Origin: Myceligenerans indicum
GTDB lineage: Bacteria; Actinomycetota; Actinomycetes; Actinomycetales; Cellulomonadaceae
Direction of reading: 5' to 3'
Assembly: GCF_016742955.1 (NCBI RefSeq)
Contig: NZ_JABBYC010000038.1
Coordinates: 1-47,820 of the forward strand
DNA: 47,820 bases
Shown: positions 15,216 through 23,570 of the stretch, in pieces
Layout: each line of letters begins with the position of its first letter
Position numbering within the stretch: position 1 is the first letter of the stretch
Translations under genes and position numbers: made by a program
The notes under the pieces: model-generated
What the model was told of the DNA's origin: nothing
Seen by the model: only the letters and a program-made list of their open reading frames with translations
Database searches by the model: none

Positions 15216-16001
15216 TCAGGGCACGATCGGCTCCGCGAGCGCCTCGTCCAGATCCTGCCGGTCCCCGTTCACCGTGACGCCCGCCTCCTGGGGCGTGAGC
15301 CGGCGCCACAGCAGCAGCGCGAGCGCGCGGGCCGTGCCGGTCACCGTCACATCGGGGACGATCTCCTGCGCCCGGTCCGGGTCCGGGAGGCCGAGGACCC
15401 ACGAGGCGCCGGGGGAGTCCTCGGCCACCAGCAGCACGTGGACGCGCAGCGGAGCCATCCTGCCGAGCCCCACCTGCCGCGGCTGGAAGACGGTGACCAC
15501 CTCGTCCACGGCGTCGGCCCACACCTCGGGCGGCACGTCCGTGACCAGATCCAGGTGCGCACTCCCGGCGGCGGCAGCACGCAGGTCGTGCAGGTGGACG
15601 AGGGTCTCGTGGACCTGGCGCCGGTGCCAGAACGACGCCGGCCCTGGGCCGAGGGGCTCCGGGTGGGCCAGCACGCGTGCGGTCGCATCGGGTGCCAGGT
15701 CGTGGAGCGTCTCCCGGAGCTCGGCGGCCCGGGCGGCGTAGCGTTCCGCCGGCCCTCCGGGCACGGCGTCCGCCTGGTGTGCGTCCTGCGCCCGCGCCTG
15801 TGCTCCTGCCCAGCGGTGGATGTGGGAGAGGTGCTCCACGAGCTCTCCCGCCGTCCAGTCGCCACAGCCGGGCACCCGAGACCCGGGGTCGACGCCGGCG
15901 ATCGAGTCGTGGAACGCGTCCTGCAGCCGTTCGAGCAACGTCAGGTAGTCGAGGCCGCTCGGGTGCGGGCCGGAACCATGCTGGGTGGCGGCTGTTGTCA
16001 T
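15216..16001 (-). CDS. Maleylpyruvate isomerase family mycothiol-dependent protein
   Basis: A 261-aa DinB/MDMPI-fold protein. Helical metal-site motifs are visible: GCGDWTAGELVEHLSHIHRW near residues 45-64 (read in part), and HRRQVHETLVHLHDL near 125-140, supplying the His/Glu/His triad typical of the family. A C-terminal MDMPI domain follows (VTVTGTARALALLLWRRL). Actinobacterial members are annotated as mycothiol-dependent maleylpyruvate isomerases, but the in vivo substrate is usually unknown. The ATG lies 6 nt after TACCGT (16013-16008), giving a leaderless start. Upstream of the P450 gene on the same strand, 157 nt apart, with no clear functional link. Confidence 0.87.
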   Translation of the reverse strand: MTTAATQHGSGPHPSGLDYLTLLERLQDAFHDSIAGVDPGSRVPGCGDWTAGELVEHLSHIHRWAGAQARAQDAHQADAVPGGPAERYAARAAELRETLHDLAPDATARVLAHPEPLGPGPASFWHRRQVHETLVHLHDLRAAAAGSAHLDLVTDVPPEVWADAVDEVVTVFQPRQVGLGRMAPLRVHVLLVAEDSPGASWVLGLPDPDRAQEIVPDVTVTGTARALALLLWRRLTPQEAGVTVNGDRQDLDEALAEPIVP

Positions 16002-16007
16002 GGGCTC

Positions 16008-16013
16008 ACGGTA
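16008..16013 (-). promoter_or_regulatory. -10 element TACCGT, leaderless MDMPI promoter
   Basis: TACCGT ends 6 nt before ATG 16001 in the 29-nt gap after the HAD gene. Confidence 0.45.
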
Positions 16014-16030
16014 GCGCCGCGGACCGACAC

Positions 16031-16807
16031 TCAGATGAGGTCGACCAGATCCGCGATCGAGTCCACGACCCGGCTCGGCCGGAACGGGTAGTTCTGCACC
16101 TCGTCGGCGGGCGTAGAGCCCGTGAGCACCAGGAACGTGCGCAGCCCGGCCTCGAGCCCGCCCATCACGTCCGTGTCCATCCGGTCGCCGATCATCGCCG
16201 TCGCCTCGGAGTGCGCGCCGATCCGGTTGAGCGCGGACCGGAACAGGATCGGGTTCGGCTTGCCGACGAAGTACGGCTTGCGGCCCGTGGCCGCGGTGAT
16301 CATGGCGGCCACCGAGCCCGTCGCGGGCAGCGGACCCTCCTGGGACGGACCGGTCACGTCAGGGTTCGTGGCGATGAACCGCGCGCCGCCCTGGATCAGC
16401 CGGATCGCGCGGGTGATCGCCTCGAAGGAGTAGGTGCGGGTCTCACCGAGCACGACGTAGTCCGGGTCGGACTCGGTCAGCGTGTAGCCGGCCTCGTACA
16501 GGGCCGTGGTCAGTCCGGCCTCCCCGATGACGTAGGCGCTGCCGTCGGGGATCTGGTCGTGCAGGAACTGCGCAGTCGCGAGCGCAGAGGTCCAGATCGC
16601 GGTCTCGGGTACGTCGATACCGCTCGACGACAGGCGCGCTCGCAGGTCACGTGCCGTGAAGATGGAGTTGTTGGTCAGGATGAGGAACGGCACGTCCTCG
16701 TCCCGCAGCCGCTTGACGAAGTCCGCGGCGCCGGGCAGGGCCGTCCCCTCGTGAACCAGGACCCCGTCCATGTCGGTGAGCCAGGCCATGATCTCGCGCT
16801 CGGGCAT
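16031..16807 (-). CDS. HAD-IIA family hydrolase (NagD-like phosphatase)
   Basis: A 258-aa phosphatase of the haloacid dehalogenase superfamily. Motif I is WLTDMDGVL with nucleophile and acid aspartates near residues 11-13, motif II is LTNNS, the lysine motif is VGKPNP, and motif IV is IGDRMDTDV. The C2 cap and length match NagD / p-nitrophenyl phosphatase proteins acting on nucleotide or sugar phosphates. GAGGAG lies about 9 nt before ATG 16807. A TAGGCT at 16868-16863 may be the -10, giving a ~50-nt leader. The gene is divergent from lepA. Confidence 0.93.
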   Translation of the reverse strand: MPEREIMAWLTDMDGVLVHEGTALPGAADFVKRLRDEDVPFLILTNNSIFTARDLRARLSSSGIDVPETAIWTSALATAQFLHDQIPDGSAYVIGEAGLTTALYEAGYTLTESDPDYVVLGETRTYSFEAITRAIRLIQGGARFIATNPDVTGPSQEGPLPATGSVAAMITAATGRKPYFVGKPNPILFRSALNRIGAHSEATAMIGDRMDTDVMGGLEAGLRTFLVLTGSTPADEVQNYPFRPSRVVDSIADLVDLI

Positions 16808-17070
16808 CGTGTGTTGCTCCTCGTTCGCCGTGGGCGGGCCACGTTCCCGCCGCTCGCGCGTAAGCCTAGGGGCAGCATCGCGCGCGGCGGCGGCGCTGCC
16901 CGGACAGCAGGCAGGCCGGCGCGGGGAGTTACGCCGCCCGGGCGGCTCCGCCGGCTCGCGTGACCCGTGGGACAATTCCCCTGACGGCCCGTGGCCGGGC
17001 CGATCCGAGACACGACCGCCGTCGTCCACCGACGCACGCGCCACCCATCACAGTCCAGGAGCAGCCCGCC

Positions 17071-18954
17071 TTGCCCCCGATCCCCACCGAGTCCGCGACC
17101 GCGCGCATCCAGCCGAACGCCACGGCACCCGAGCTGATCCGCAACTTCTGCATCATCGCGCACATCGACCACGGCAAGTCCACGCTCGCCGATCGCATGC
17201 TGCAGCTCACCGGGGTGGTCCAGCCGCGGGACATGCGGGCGCAGTACCTGGACCGCATGGACATCGAGCGTGAGCGCGGCATCACGATCAAGTCCCAGGC
17301 CGTCCGCATGCCGTGGGCCGTCACCGGCGAGGACGGGACGGAGACGCCCCACGCGCTGCACATGATCGACACGCCGGGTCACGTCGACTTCACCTACGAG
17401 GTCTCTCGCAGCCTCGCCGCCTGCGAGGGCGCCGTGCTGCTGGTCGACGCCGCCCAGGGCATCGAGGCCCAGACCCTGGCCAACCTGTACCTGGCCATGG
17501 AGAACGACCTGGAGATCATCCCGGTCCTGAACAAGATCGACCTGCCGGCCGCGCAGCCCGACAAGTACGCGGAGGAGCTGGCGCACCTCGTGGGCGGGGA
17601 CCCGTCGGACGTGCTCAAGGTCAGCGGCAAGACGGGCGAGGGCGTGGAGGCCCTGCTCGACAAGATCGTGGCGACCGTTCCCGCGCCGACCGGCGACGCC
17701 GACGCTCCCGCGCGCGCGATGATCTTCGACTCCGTCTACGACACCTACCGCGGCGTCGTCACCTATGTGCGCGTCGTCGACGGCGACCTCAACCCGCGCG
17801 AACGCATCGTCATGATGTCCACGCGCGCCCAGCACGAGCTCCTGGAGATCGGCGTGCACTCGCCGGACGCGACACCCACCAAGGGGCTCGGCGTCGGTGA
17901 GGTGGGATACCTGATCACCGGTGTGAAGGACGTGCGGCAGTCCAAGGTCGGCGACACGGTCACGAACGCGCACAAGCCGGCCGACACGGCCCTCGCCGGG
18001 TACGACGACCCGAAGCCCATGGTGTTCTCCGGCCTCTACCCGATCGACGGCTCGGACTACCCGGCCCTGCGAGAGGCCCTCGACAAGCTCAAGCTCAACG
18101 ACGCCGCGCTCAACTACGAGCCCGAGACCTCCGTGGCTCTCGGCTTCGGGTTCCGTGTCGGCTTCCTCGGCCTGCTGCACCTGGAGATCGTGCGCGAGCG
18201 TCTGGAGCGTGAGTTCAACCTCGACCTCATCTCCACGGCGCCGAACGTCATCTACGACGTCACGATGGAGGACGGCGAGGAGGTCAAGGTCACCAACCCC
18301 TCGGAGTTCCCCACCGGCAAGATCGGTGAGGTCCGCGAGCCGGTGGTGCGGGCCACGATCCTCACGCCGAGCGAGTTCGTCGGCACGGTCATGGGGCTGT
18401 GCACCGACCGCCGCGGACAGATGCAGGGCATGGACTACCTGTCCGAGGACCGCGTCGAGATCCGCTACACGCTCCCGCTCGCCGAGATCGTGTTCGACTT
18501 CTTCGACCAGCTCAAGTCCCGCACACGCGGCTACGCCTCCCTGGACTACGAGCCGTCCGGCGACCAGGCCGCCGACCTCGTCAAGGTCGACATCCTGCTG
18601 CAGGGCGACCAGGTCGACGCGTTCAGCGCCATCGTGCACCGGGACAAGGCCTACGACTACGGCGTGCTGATGACCGGCAAGCTCAAGGAGATCATCCCGC
18701 GGCAGCAGTTCGAGGTCCCCGTCCAGGCCGCGATCGGCGCTCGCGTGATCGCGCGCGAGACGGTGCGCGCCATGCGCAAGGACGTGCTGGCCAAGTGCTA
18801 CGGCGGTGACATCAGCCGTAAGCGCAAGCTGCTGGAGAAGCAGAAGGAAGGCAAGAAGCGCATGAAGAACATCGGGTCCGTCGAGGTCCCGAAGGACGCG
18901 TTCATCGCCGCCCTGTCCAGCGACCCGTCCTCGGGCAAGGACAAGAAGAAGTGA
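17071..18954 (+). CDS. lepA: Elongation factor 4 (LepA) GTPase
   Basis: A 627-aa ribosome-associated GTPase that back-translocates or remodels stalled ribosomes. The G motifs are AHIDHGKST (G1), the RGITIKSQ region (G2), DTPGH (G3) and NKID (G4). The EF4-specific C-terminal domain ends in the basic tail ISRKRKLLEKQKEGKKRMK. TTG 17071 is chosen: AGGAG precedes it and the sequence PPIPTESATARIQPN is the family-typical N-terminus. An in-frame start at 16960 would add 37 atypical residues. Divergent from the HAD gene with 263 nt between, where no strong promoter could be picked, though CAATTC-like bases near 16973 are possible. Confidence 0.96.
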   Translation: MPPIPTESATARIQPNATAPELIRNFCIIAHIDHGKSTLADRMLQLTGVVQPRDMRAQYLDRMDIERERGITIKSQAVRMPWAVTGEDGTETPHALHMIDTPGHVDFTYEVSRSLAACEGAVLLVDAAQGIEAQTLANLYLAMENDLEIIPVLNKIDLPAAQPDKYAEELAHLVGGDPSDVLKVSGKTGEGVEALLDKIVATVPAPTGDADAPARAMIFDSVYDTYRGVVTYVRVVDGDLNPRERIVMMSTRAQHELLEIGVHSPDATPTKGLGVGEVGYLITGVKDVRQSKVGDTVTNAHKPADTALAGYDDPKPMVFSGLYPIDGSDYPALREALDKLKLNDAALNYEPETSVALGFGFRVGFLGLLHLEIVRERLEREFNLDLISTAPNVIYDVTMEDGEEVKVTNPSEFPTGKIGEVREPVVRATILTPSEFVGTVMGLCTDRRGQMQGMDYLSEDRVEIRYTLPLAEIVFDFFDQLKSRTRGYASLDYEPSGDQAADLVKVDILLQGDQVDAFSAIVHRDKAYDYGVLMTGKLKEIIPRQQFEVPVQAAIGARVIARETVRAMRKDVLAKCYGGDISRKRKLLEKQKEGKKRMKNIGSVEVPKDAFIAALSSDPSSGKDKKK

Positions 18955-18978
18955 CGCCTGACCTGCGGAGGGCGTGCA

Positions 18979-20457
18979 GTGCCCGCGCTTCCTGACGGCC
19001 TGCCGATGCCCGGGGACGGCGCCCTGCCCGCCTGGGTGGGGACGGCCCGGCCAGGCGGGACGGAAAGGTCGGATCCTCACGGCCACGCCTCGCACGCCAC
19101 CCCTGCCCCCGGAGACGGCGGTGATCCGCGCGGCGTCGTGCCGGCCGCGGGAGGAGCGCAGGACGCGCCGCGCGGGCGCCGGAGGTTCGGCGTGTACGTC
19201 CACGTGCCGTTCTGCTCCGTGCGGTGCGGGTACTGCGACTTCAACACCTACACGGCCGCCGAGCTGGGCGGCGGCGCCTCACAGGTCGCCTACGCCGACA
19301 CCGCACTGCGTGAGGTGGGACTCGCCGGGAAGGTGCTGGCCGACGTCGGGCTGCCCGAGCGGTCCGTCTCGACGGTGTTCTTCGGCGGGGGGACACCCAC
19401 CATGCTGCCCGCCGGCGACCTCGCGCGGATCCTGGACGGCATCCGCGGCGCGTGGGGGCTGGAACCAGGGGCCGAGGTCACGACCGAGGCGAACCCTGAC
19501 TCGGTGACGCCGTCGTCCCTGGAACGGCTGGCCTCGGCGGGCTTCACGCGGGTGTCGTTCGGGATGCAGTCGGCCGTGCCGCACGTCCTGGCGACACTGG
19601 AGCGGACGCACGACCCCGCGCGCATCCCCGACGTCGTGCGATGGGCGCGCGACGCCGGCCTGCGGGTCTCGCTCGACCTGATCTACGGGACGCCGGGCGA
19701 GAGCCTGGCGGACTGGCGTACCTCCCTCGAGACGGTGATCGCGACCGGGGTGGACCACGTGTCGGCGTACGCGCTGGTCGTCGAGCCCGGGACGAAGATG
19801 GCGGCGCAGGTGCGGCGCGGGCAGCTCACGCTGCCGGACGAGGACGACCAGGCCGCCAAGTACGAGCTCGCGGACGAGCTGCTCACCGCGGCCGGGCTCG
19901 GCTGGTACGAGGTGTCGAACTGGGCACGGACCGCCGACGACGCCTGTCGGCACAACCTGGCCTACTGGCGCGGGAACGACTGGTGGGGGATCGGGCCGGG
20001 AGCGCACTCGTACGTGGCTGCGGCCGCGACGCCGGCACCGGCGGTGGCGACGTCCGCGACGTCCGACGGCGGCGGGCCGGGCGGGGGCGTGGTCCCGGCA
20101 GCCGGGCCCCCGGACGACGACGGCGAAGCCCGCGCGGGCGTGCGCTGGTGGAACGTGAAGCACCCGCGGCGCTACGCCGCCGCGCTGGAGGCGGGCGGGT
20201 CGCCCGGTGCGGGCCGCGAGCTTCTGACCCCGGACGAGGCCTACCTGGAGCGGGTGATGCTCGGTGTCCGGCTCGCCGAGGGGCTCGAGCTGGCCGTGCT
20301 CCGTCCTGCGGGACGTCACGCGGTTGCCGGTCTGGTGGCTCGTGGCCTGCTCGACGGGCCCGCAGCGCTCGGCGCCGGCGAGCGGCCTGCCCGTGCGGTG
20401 CTCACACTTCGTGGGCGGCTGCTCGCGGACGCCGTCGTACGGGAACTGACCGCCTGA
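18979..20457 (+). CDS. hemW: Radical SAM heme chaperone HemW
   Basis: A 492-aa radical-SAM-fold protein. The CxxxCxxC cluster motif is CSVRCGYC near residues 79-86, followed by the family pattern FFGGGTPTML and MQSAVPHVLATLERTH. HemW proteins bind heme and deliver it to respiratory enzymes; older databases call them oxygen-independent coproporphyrinogen III oxidase. The protein is longer than the usual ~400 aa because of a 68-residue low-complexity N-terminus and a Gly/Pro/Ala insert at about 350-387, both common in GC-rich actinobacteria. GTG 18979 has GGAGGG 6 nt upstream. It follows lepA by 24 nt, so it is probably co-transcribed. Confidence 0.95.
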   Translation: MPALPDGLPMPGDGALPAWVGTARPGGTERSDPHGHASHATPAPGDGGDPRGVVPAAGGAQDAPRGRRRFGVYVHVPFCSVRCGYCDFNTYTAAELGGGASQVAYADTALREVGLAGKVLADVGLPERSVSTVFFGGGTPTMLPAGDLARILDGIRGAWGLEPGAEVTTEANPDSVTPSSLERLASAGFTRVSFGMQSAVPHVLATLERTHDPARIPDVVRWARDAGLRVSLDLIYGTPGESLADWRTSLETVIATGVDHVSAYALVVEPGTKMAAQVRRGQLTLPDEDDQAAKYELADELLTAAGLGWYEVSNWARTADDACRHNLAYWRGNDWWGIGPGAHSYVAAAATPAPAVATSATSDGGGPGGGVVPAAGPPDDDGEARAGVRWWNVKHPRRYAAALEAGGSPGAGRELLTPDEAYLERVMLGVRLAEGLELAVLRPAGRHAVAGLVARGLLDGPAALGAGERPARAVLTLRGRLLADAVVRELTA

Positions 20458-20487
20458 CGCGAGCCGGTCACGATACCCGGAGGGGTC

Positions 20488-20516
20488 TTGGGGGTGTCGG
20501 CCACCCCGGCTAGGTT
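20488..20516 (+). promoter_or_regulatory. Promoter TTGGGG-N17-TAGGTT
   Basis: A sigma-70-type promoter with ideal 17-bp spacing (TTGGGG 20488-20493, TAGGTT 20511-20516) lies between hemW and the next gene. It predicts a ~27-nt leader containing CAGGAG. Confidence 0.6.
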
Positions 20517-20549
20517 GAGGCCACCAACAGGCGTTCAGGAGATGAGTCG

Positions 20550-21533
20550 ATGAACAACGGTGGCACGCCCGGCCAGGGTGGCCAGAACCCGCAGGACCCG
20601 TATGCGCGGCGCCCCGGCCCGGACGAGCGGAACCCGTACGGGCCACCCGACGCCGGTGGAGGGCAGCCGTCCGAGGACGCCCCCGGTCCCGGTGTCCCGC
20701 AGCCCGGTGTCCCGCAGCCCGGGATCCCGCGGTACGGGCAGTACGCGCCACCCGGCTACCAGGCCCCGGCCCCGGTCCCGACGGGGCAGCCGGCACCCTG
20801 GGCACCCCCGTCCATCGGCGAGTCGCACCGCTTCGCCTGGCAGGCGTTCGGCCGGAGCGCCGGCGTCTGGATCGCCATGGGACTGCTGTTCCTCGTGGCG
20901 GGCGGTGCCGTCTTCCTCGTCATGAATCCGTGGTTCGGCCAGGCGTTCGGAGACCTGCCCGACGTGATGAGCAGTTCCGACCCGGACGCCGTCGACCGGT
21001 GGACCGCCCGCTTCACGGCGGCGTCCACGGAACCTGTGGCACTGGCGCTCACTGCTCTCGCGGGAGTGATCCTCCAGGTCATGGGGATGACGTTCTACGC
21101 GGCCGCGCTGGCGTCGACGCGGCGGCGGCGCATCGGCTTCGCGGACTTCTTCGCGCTGCGGAACTGGGGTGGCATCCTGCTGCTCGCCGTACTCACCAGC
21201 CTCATCGACGGTGTGCTCGGGATGATTCCCGTCCTCGGAGGCTTTCTCCAGATCGCCGTCGGTGTGCTGCTGGTCGCCGCACCCTACTTCGTCCTCGCGG
21301 GGAACATGAGTGCCCTCGACGCGATCACCGCGAGCTTCAGGCTCGTGACCGCACATCTCGGGCTGGTCGTCCTCGCCTACCTGATCGTCGTCGCCTACAT
21401 GTTCGCCTCCGCGTGCACCTGTGGTCTCGCGTTCTTCGTGATCGGGCCCTTCTCGGTGATCTTCGGGGCCCACCTGTTCCGGCGCTTGCAGGGTGAGCCC
21501 GTCGAAGCGGCCCAGCCCCCGATGGCGGCATGA
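20550..21533 (+). CDS. Polytopic membrane protein with Pro/Gly-rich N-terminus
   Basis: A 327-aa protein of unknown function. Residues 1-88 are a disordered, cytoplasmic Pro/Gly/Gln-rich tail with a short VPQPG repeat. About six membrane segments follow from residue 105 to 310, including long hydrophobic runs such as WIAMGLLFLVAGGAVFLVM. The motif AITASFRLV before the last helices is shared with the next gene (AFTASFRLV) and with membrane domains attached to some glycerophosphodiester phosphodiesterases. ATG 20550 has AGGAG about 9 nt upstream behind its own promoter. A role in envelope organisation is only a guess. Confidence 0.85.
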   Translation: MNNGGTPGQGGQNPQDPYARRPGPDERNPYGPPDAGGGQPSEDAPGPGVPQPGVPQPGIPRYGQYAPPGYQAPAPVPTGQPAPWAPPSIGESHRFAWQAFGRSAGVWIAMGLLFLVAGGAVFLVMNPWFGQAFGDLPDVMSSSDPDAVDRWTARFTAASTEPVALALTALAGVILQVMGMTFYAAALASTRRRRIGFADFFALRNWGGILLLAVLTSLIDGVLGMIPVLGGFLQIAVGVLLVAAPYFVLAGNMSALDAITASFRLVTAHLGLVVLAYLIVVAYMFASACTCGLAFFVIGPFSVIFGAHLFRRLQGEPVEAAQPPMAA

Positions 21534-21677
21534 GCTCCGCCACCGGCGGTACCTCGTGCACGGGCGGTCACGCGACCCGTTGATGCCCGCTATGCGCCGG
21601 TCAGGGCGAGTTGCGGTCGCGGGGTGTTCGTGCGCGGGTGACAGTTGCTCGGAGAGCCTCGAGAGAAAGGGCGACCC

Positions 21678-22682
21678 ATGAGCGAGAACACACCGCGTGG
21701 TCCCGGCGAACCGCCCGGGGAAGAGCCCGGTGCGCCGGGAGCGGGCGAGCCCGAGCCGCAGGCACCGACGGACCGTCCCGCAGGACCGCAGCAGCCCGGC
21801 GGCGCGCCGTCCTCGCCGGAACCGCAGCGACCTGCGGGGCCGGGCGGCACACCATCGCCCGCGGACACGCCGCCCGGTGTGACAGCACCCGGGTCGGCGC
21901 CTCCCGGCGGGTACGGCGCGCAACCGCCCGGCGGGTATGGGGCGCAGCCTCCGGGCGGGTACGGCGCGCAGCCTCCGGGCGGGTACGGCGCGCAGCCTCC
22001 AAGCTCGCCGACGCCGTACAGCGGTGCGCCTGCCCCGGCGTTCCGTGTCGGTGAGGCGCTCGGGTACGGCTGGAACAAGTTCGCCGGCAACGCCCTGCTG
22101 TGGATCGTGTTCGTCCTGCTGCTGCTCGTCGTGTCCGTGGTGTTCAACTCGGGCAACATCCCGAGCTACCAGGACATGTGGGACTCGAGCCAGACGAACT
22201 CCGGTGTGTCGTTCGGTGGCTCCCTGCTCGGGCTGATCGGGGCCGTCCTGGCCGGGATCGTCCAGGGCCTGGGCACGAACGCGGCCCTGCGCGAGGTGTC
22301 CGGCCAGAAGCCGACGTTCGGGTCGTTGTTCCAGGCCCCGAACCTCGGGATGATCATCGTGGCGGCGCTGCTGCTGATCGCGGCGGAGTTCGTCGGTTTC
22401 CTGGTGTGCGGGATCGGCCTGCTCGTGGTGCTGGTCTTCGCCGTCTTCACCTACCAGGGCGTGATCGACAAGAACCAGAACGCGTGGGAGGCCTTCACCG
22501 CGAGTTTCAGGCTGGTGGGGAAGAACTTCGGCGCGGTGTTCCTGCTGGAGCTCGCCCTGTTCGGGATCAACATCCTCGGCCTGATCCCGTGCGGCCTGGG
22601 CCTGCTGATCACGATCCCGCTGAGCTACATCGCGCTATCCTTCGCCTACCGCCGCCTGGTGGGTGGCCCGGTCATGGCCTGA
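21678..22682 (+). CDS. Polytopic membrane protein with GGYGAQPP repeats
   Basis: A 334-aa paralogue of the preceding protein. Residues 1-120 are Pro/Gly/Glu-rich with four perfect GGYGAQPP octapeptides at about 76-107. The rest has about five membrane segments (VFVLLLLVVSVVF, GLIGAVLAGIVQGL, IIVAALLLIAAEFVGFLVCG and others), with the shared ASFRLV motif before a final hydrophobic hairpin. ATG 21678 follows GAAAGG by 9 nt; an in-frame start 33 nt upstream has no site. The gap to the previous gene is 144 nt. A hairpin at 22719-22750 ends the transcript. Function unknown. Confidence 0.85.
   Translation: MSENTPRGPGEPPGEEPGAPGAGEPEPQAPTDRPAGPQQPGGAPSSPEPQRPAGPGGTPSPADTPPGVTAPGSAPPGGYGAQPPGGYGAQPPGGYGAQPPGGYGAQPPSSPTPYSGAPAPAFRVGEALGYGWNKFAGNALLWIVFVLLLLVVSVVFNSGNIPSYQDMWDSSQTNSGVSFGGSLLGLIGAVLAGIVQGLGTNAALREVSGQKPTFGSLFQAPNLGMIIVAALLLIAAEFVGFLVCGIGLLVVLVFAVFTYQGVIDKNQNAWEAFTASFRLVGKNFGAVFLLELALFGINILGLIPCGLGLLITIPLSYIALSFAYRRLVGGPVMA
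21900..22001 (+). repeat. 24-bp in-frame tandem repeat
   Basis: Four units at 21900, 21924, 21948 and 21972 plus a partial fifth encode the PPGGYGAQ octapeptide. Units 3 and 4 are identical, while earlier ones differ at synonymous positions. This suggests recent expansion within an intrinsically disordered tail. Confidence 0.9.
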
Positions 22683-22718
22683 ACACCCAGGTCACAGAAA
22701 TGAGGCGCACAAAAGACT

Positions 22719-22750
22719 GAGGCAGTGGGTCCAGGTGGACCCACTGCCTC
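22719..22750. terminator. Bidirectional terminator
   Basis: A perfect 14-bp stem (22719-22732 with 22737-22750) with an AGGT loop lies between convergent genes. On the minus strand it is followed by TCTTTT, a fair U-tract, so it best serves the DUF4870 gene. Confidence 0.85.
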
Positions 22751-22777
22751 GACCAGGCGACGATCAGGCGATCCCGA

Positions 22778-23353
22778 TCACTTGATCATGCGGATGTTGA
22801 CCGGGTAGCGGTACGGCCGGCCCTTCGACGCCTCGACGGCGGCCATGATCATGAACACGACGGCCGCGATGAAGGCCAGGTACAGGATCACCCCGAAGCC
22901 GAAGGTGACGGCGGTGATGATGGAGATCGCGATGCCGGCGATGACGAGCGTGAGCTGGAAGTTCAGCGCTTCCTTGGCCTCGGCGTCCACGAACCGGCTG
23001 CGATCCTTGAACACGAGCCAGATGACCAGCGGGGCCACGAAGCTCAGGACGATCCCGCCGATGTGGGCGAGAACCGCCCAGGTGCGTTCCTCGTCGGGGC
23101 GCAGCGGCACGGGCGCGTAGCCCGGCGCTCCCTGGTACGGCTGCTGACCCGGCTGCGGGGTGCCGTAGGGCTGCTGGCCACCGGGCTGCGCACCGTACGG
23201 CTGCTGACCGGGCTGCTGTCCACCGTAGGGCCGCTGCGGTGGAACGCCGGCGCCGGGCTGGGCGTCGGGGTTCGGCTGGGGTGTGGGCTCCGGCGGCGTC
23301 GCACCCGACTGCGGGTTCGGCTCGGCGCCTGGAGTCTGGGGCGTCTCGGACAT
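22778..23353 (-). CDS. DUF4870 domain membrane protein
   Basis: A 191-aa protein. The first ~85 residues are a Pro/Gln/Gly-rich tail with PYGxQ and GQQPYG repeats. A DUF4870 (Tic20-like) domain of three to four helices follows: AVLAHIGGIVLSFVAPLVIWL, LVFKDRSRFVDAEAKEALNFQ (the conserved amphipathic signature, read in part), and two hydrophobic helices. The function of DUF4870 is unknown. TAGAGT ends 6 nt before ATG 23353, and GGGAG overlaps the same gap, so either a leaderless or a short-leader start is possible. It resembles the two upstream genes in its disordered N-terminus but not in its membrane domain. Confidence 0.92.
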   Translation of the reverse strand: MSETPQTPGAEPNPQSGATPPEPTPQPNPDAQPGAGVPPQRPYGGQQPGQQPYGAQPGGQQPYGTPQPGQQPYQGAPGYAPVPLRPDEERTWAVLAHIGGIVLSFVAPLVIWLVFKDRSRFVDAEAKEALNFQLTLVIAGIAISIITAVTFGFGVILYLAFIAAVVFMIMAAVEASKGRPYRYPVNIRMIK

Positions 23354-23359
23354 ACTCCC

Positions 23360-23365
23360 ACTCTA
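23360..23365 (-). promoter_or_regulatory. -10 element TAGAGT of the DUF4870 gene
   Basis: TAGAGT ends 6 nt before ATG 23353. Consistent with a leaderless transcript. Confidence 0.4.
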
Positions 23366-23450
23366 GGCCTTCGCGTCCTCCTGTGGCCGACAATCACGCG
23401 GTCGTTGTCGTAATGATGCCGTTCGCCCTTGTGGCACGGGATGCCAGGGG

Positions 23451-23570
23451 GAACGCGCGCGCCTCTGCACGACGTGCCAGGAGCTGTCCCGACGTGCCGG
23501 GCGCTGCCCCGACGTGCCGCGCCTCTGCACGACGTGCCGGGTGCCGTCACGACGTGCCGGGTGCCGTCAC
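23451..23570. repeat. 20-bp tandem repeat at the DUF3097 3' end
   Basis: Six consecutive 20-bp units begin at 23451, 23471, 23491, 23511, 23531 and 23551 around GACGTGCC. The last two are identical. They straddle the end of the DUF3097 gene: the unit encodes the C-terminal VTAPGTS and, read on in the shifted frame, supplies the TGA stop. The remaining units form the 3' untranslated region. Confidence 0.85.

Noticed and set aside
16675..19203. 842-aa minus-strand frame over lepA
   Set aside because: Antisense of a clear lepA with no recognisable domain. Long antisense frames are expected at this GC content.
21900..22001. CRISPR-like repeat
   Set aside because: The units are contiguous, without spacers, and encode an in-frame octapeptide in a protein tail.
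23451..23570. CRISPR array
   Set aside because: 20-bp units are directly adjacent without unique spacers, and no cas genes are present.
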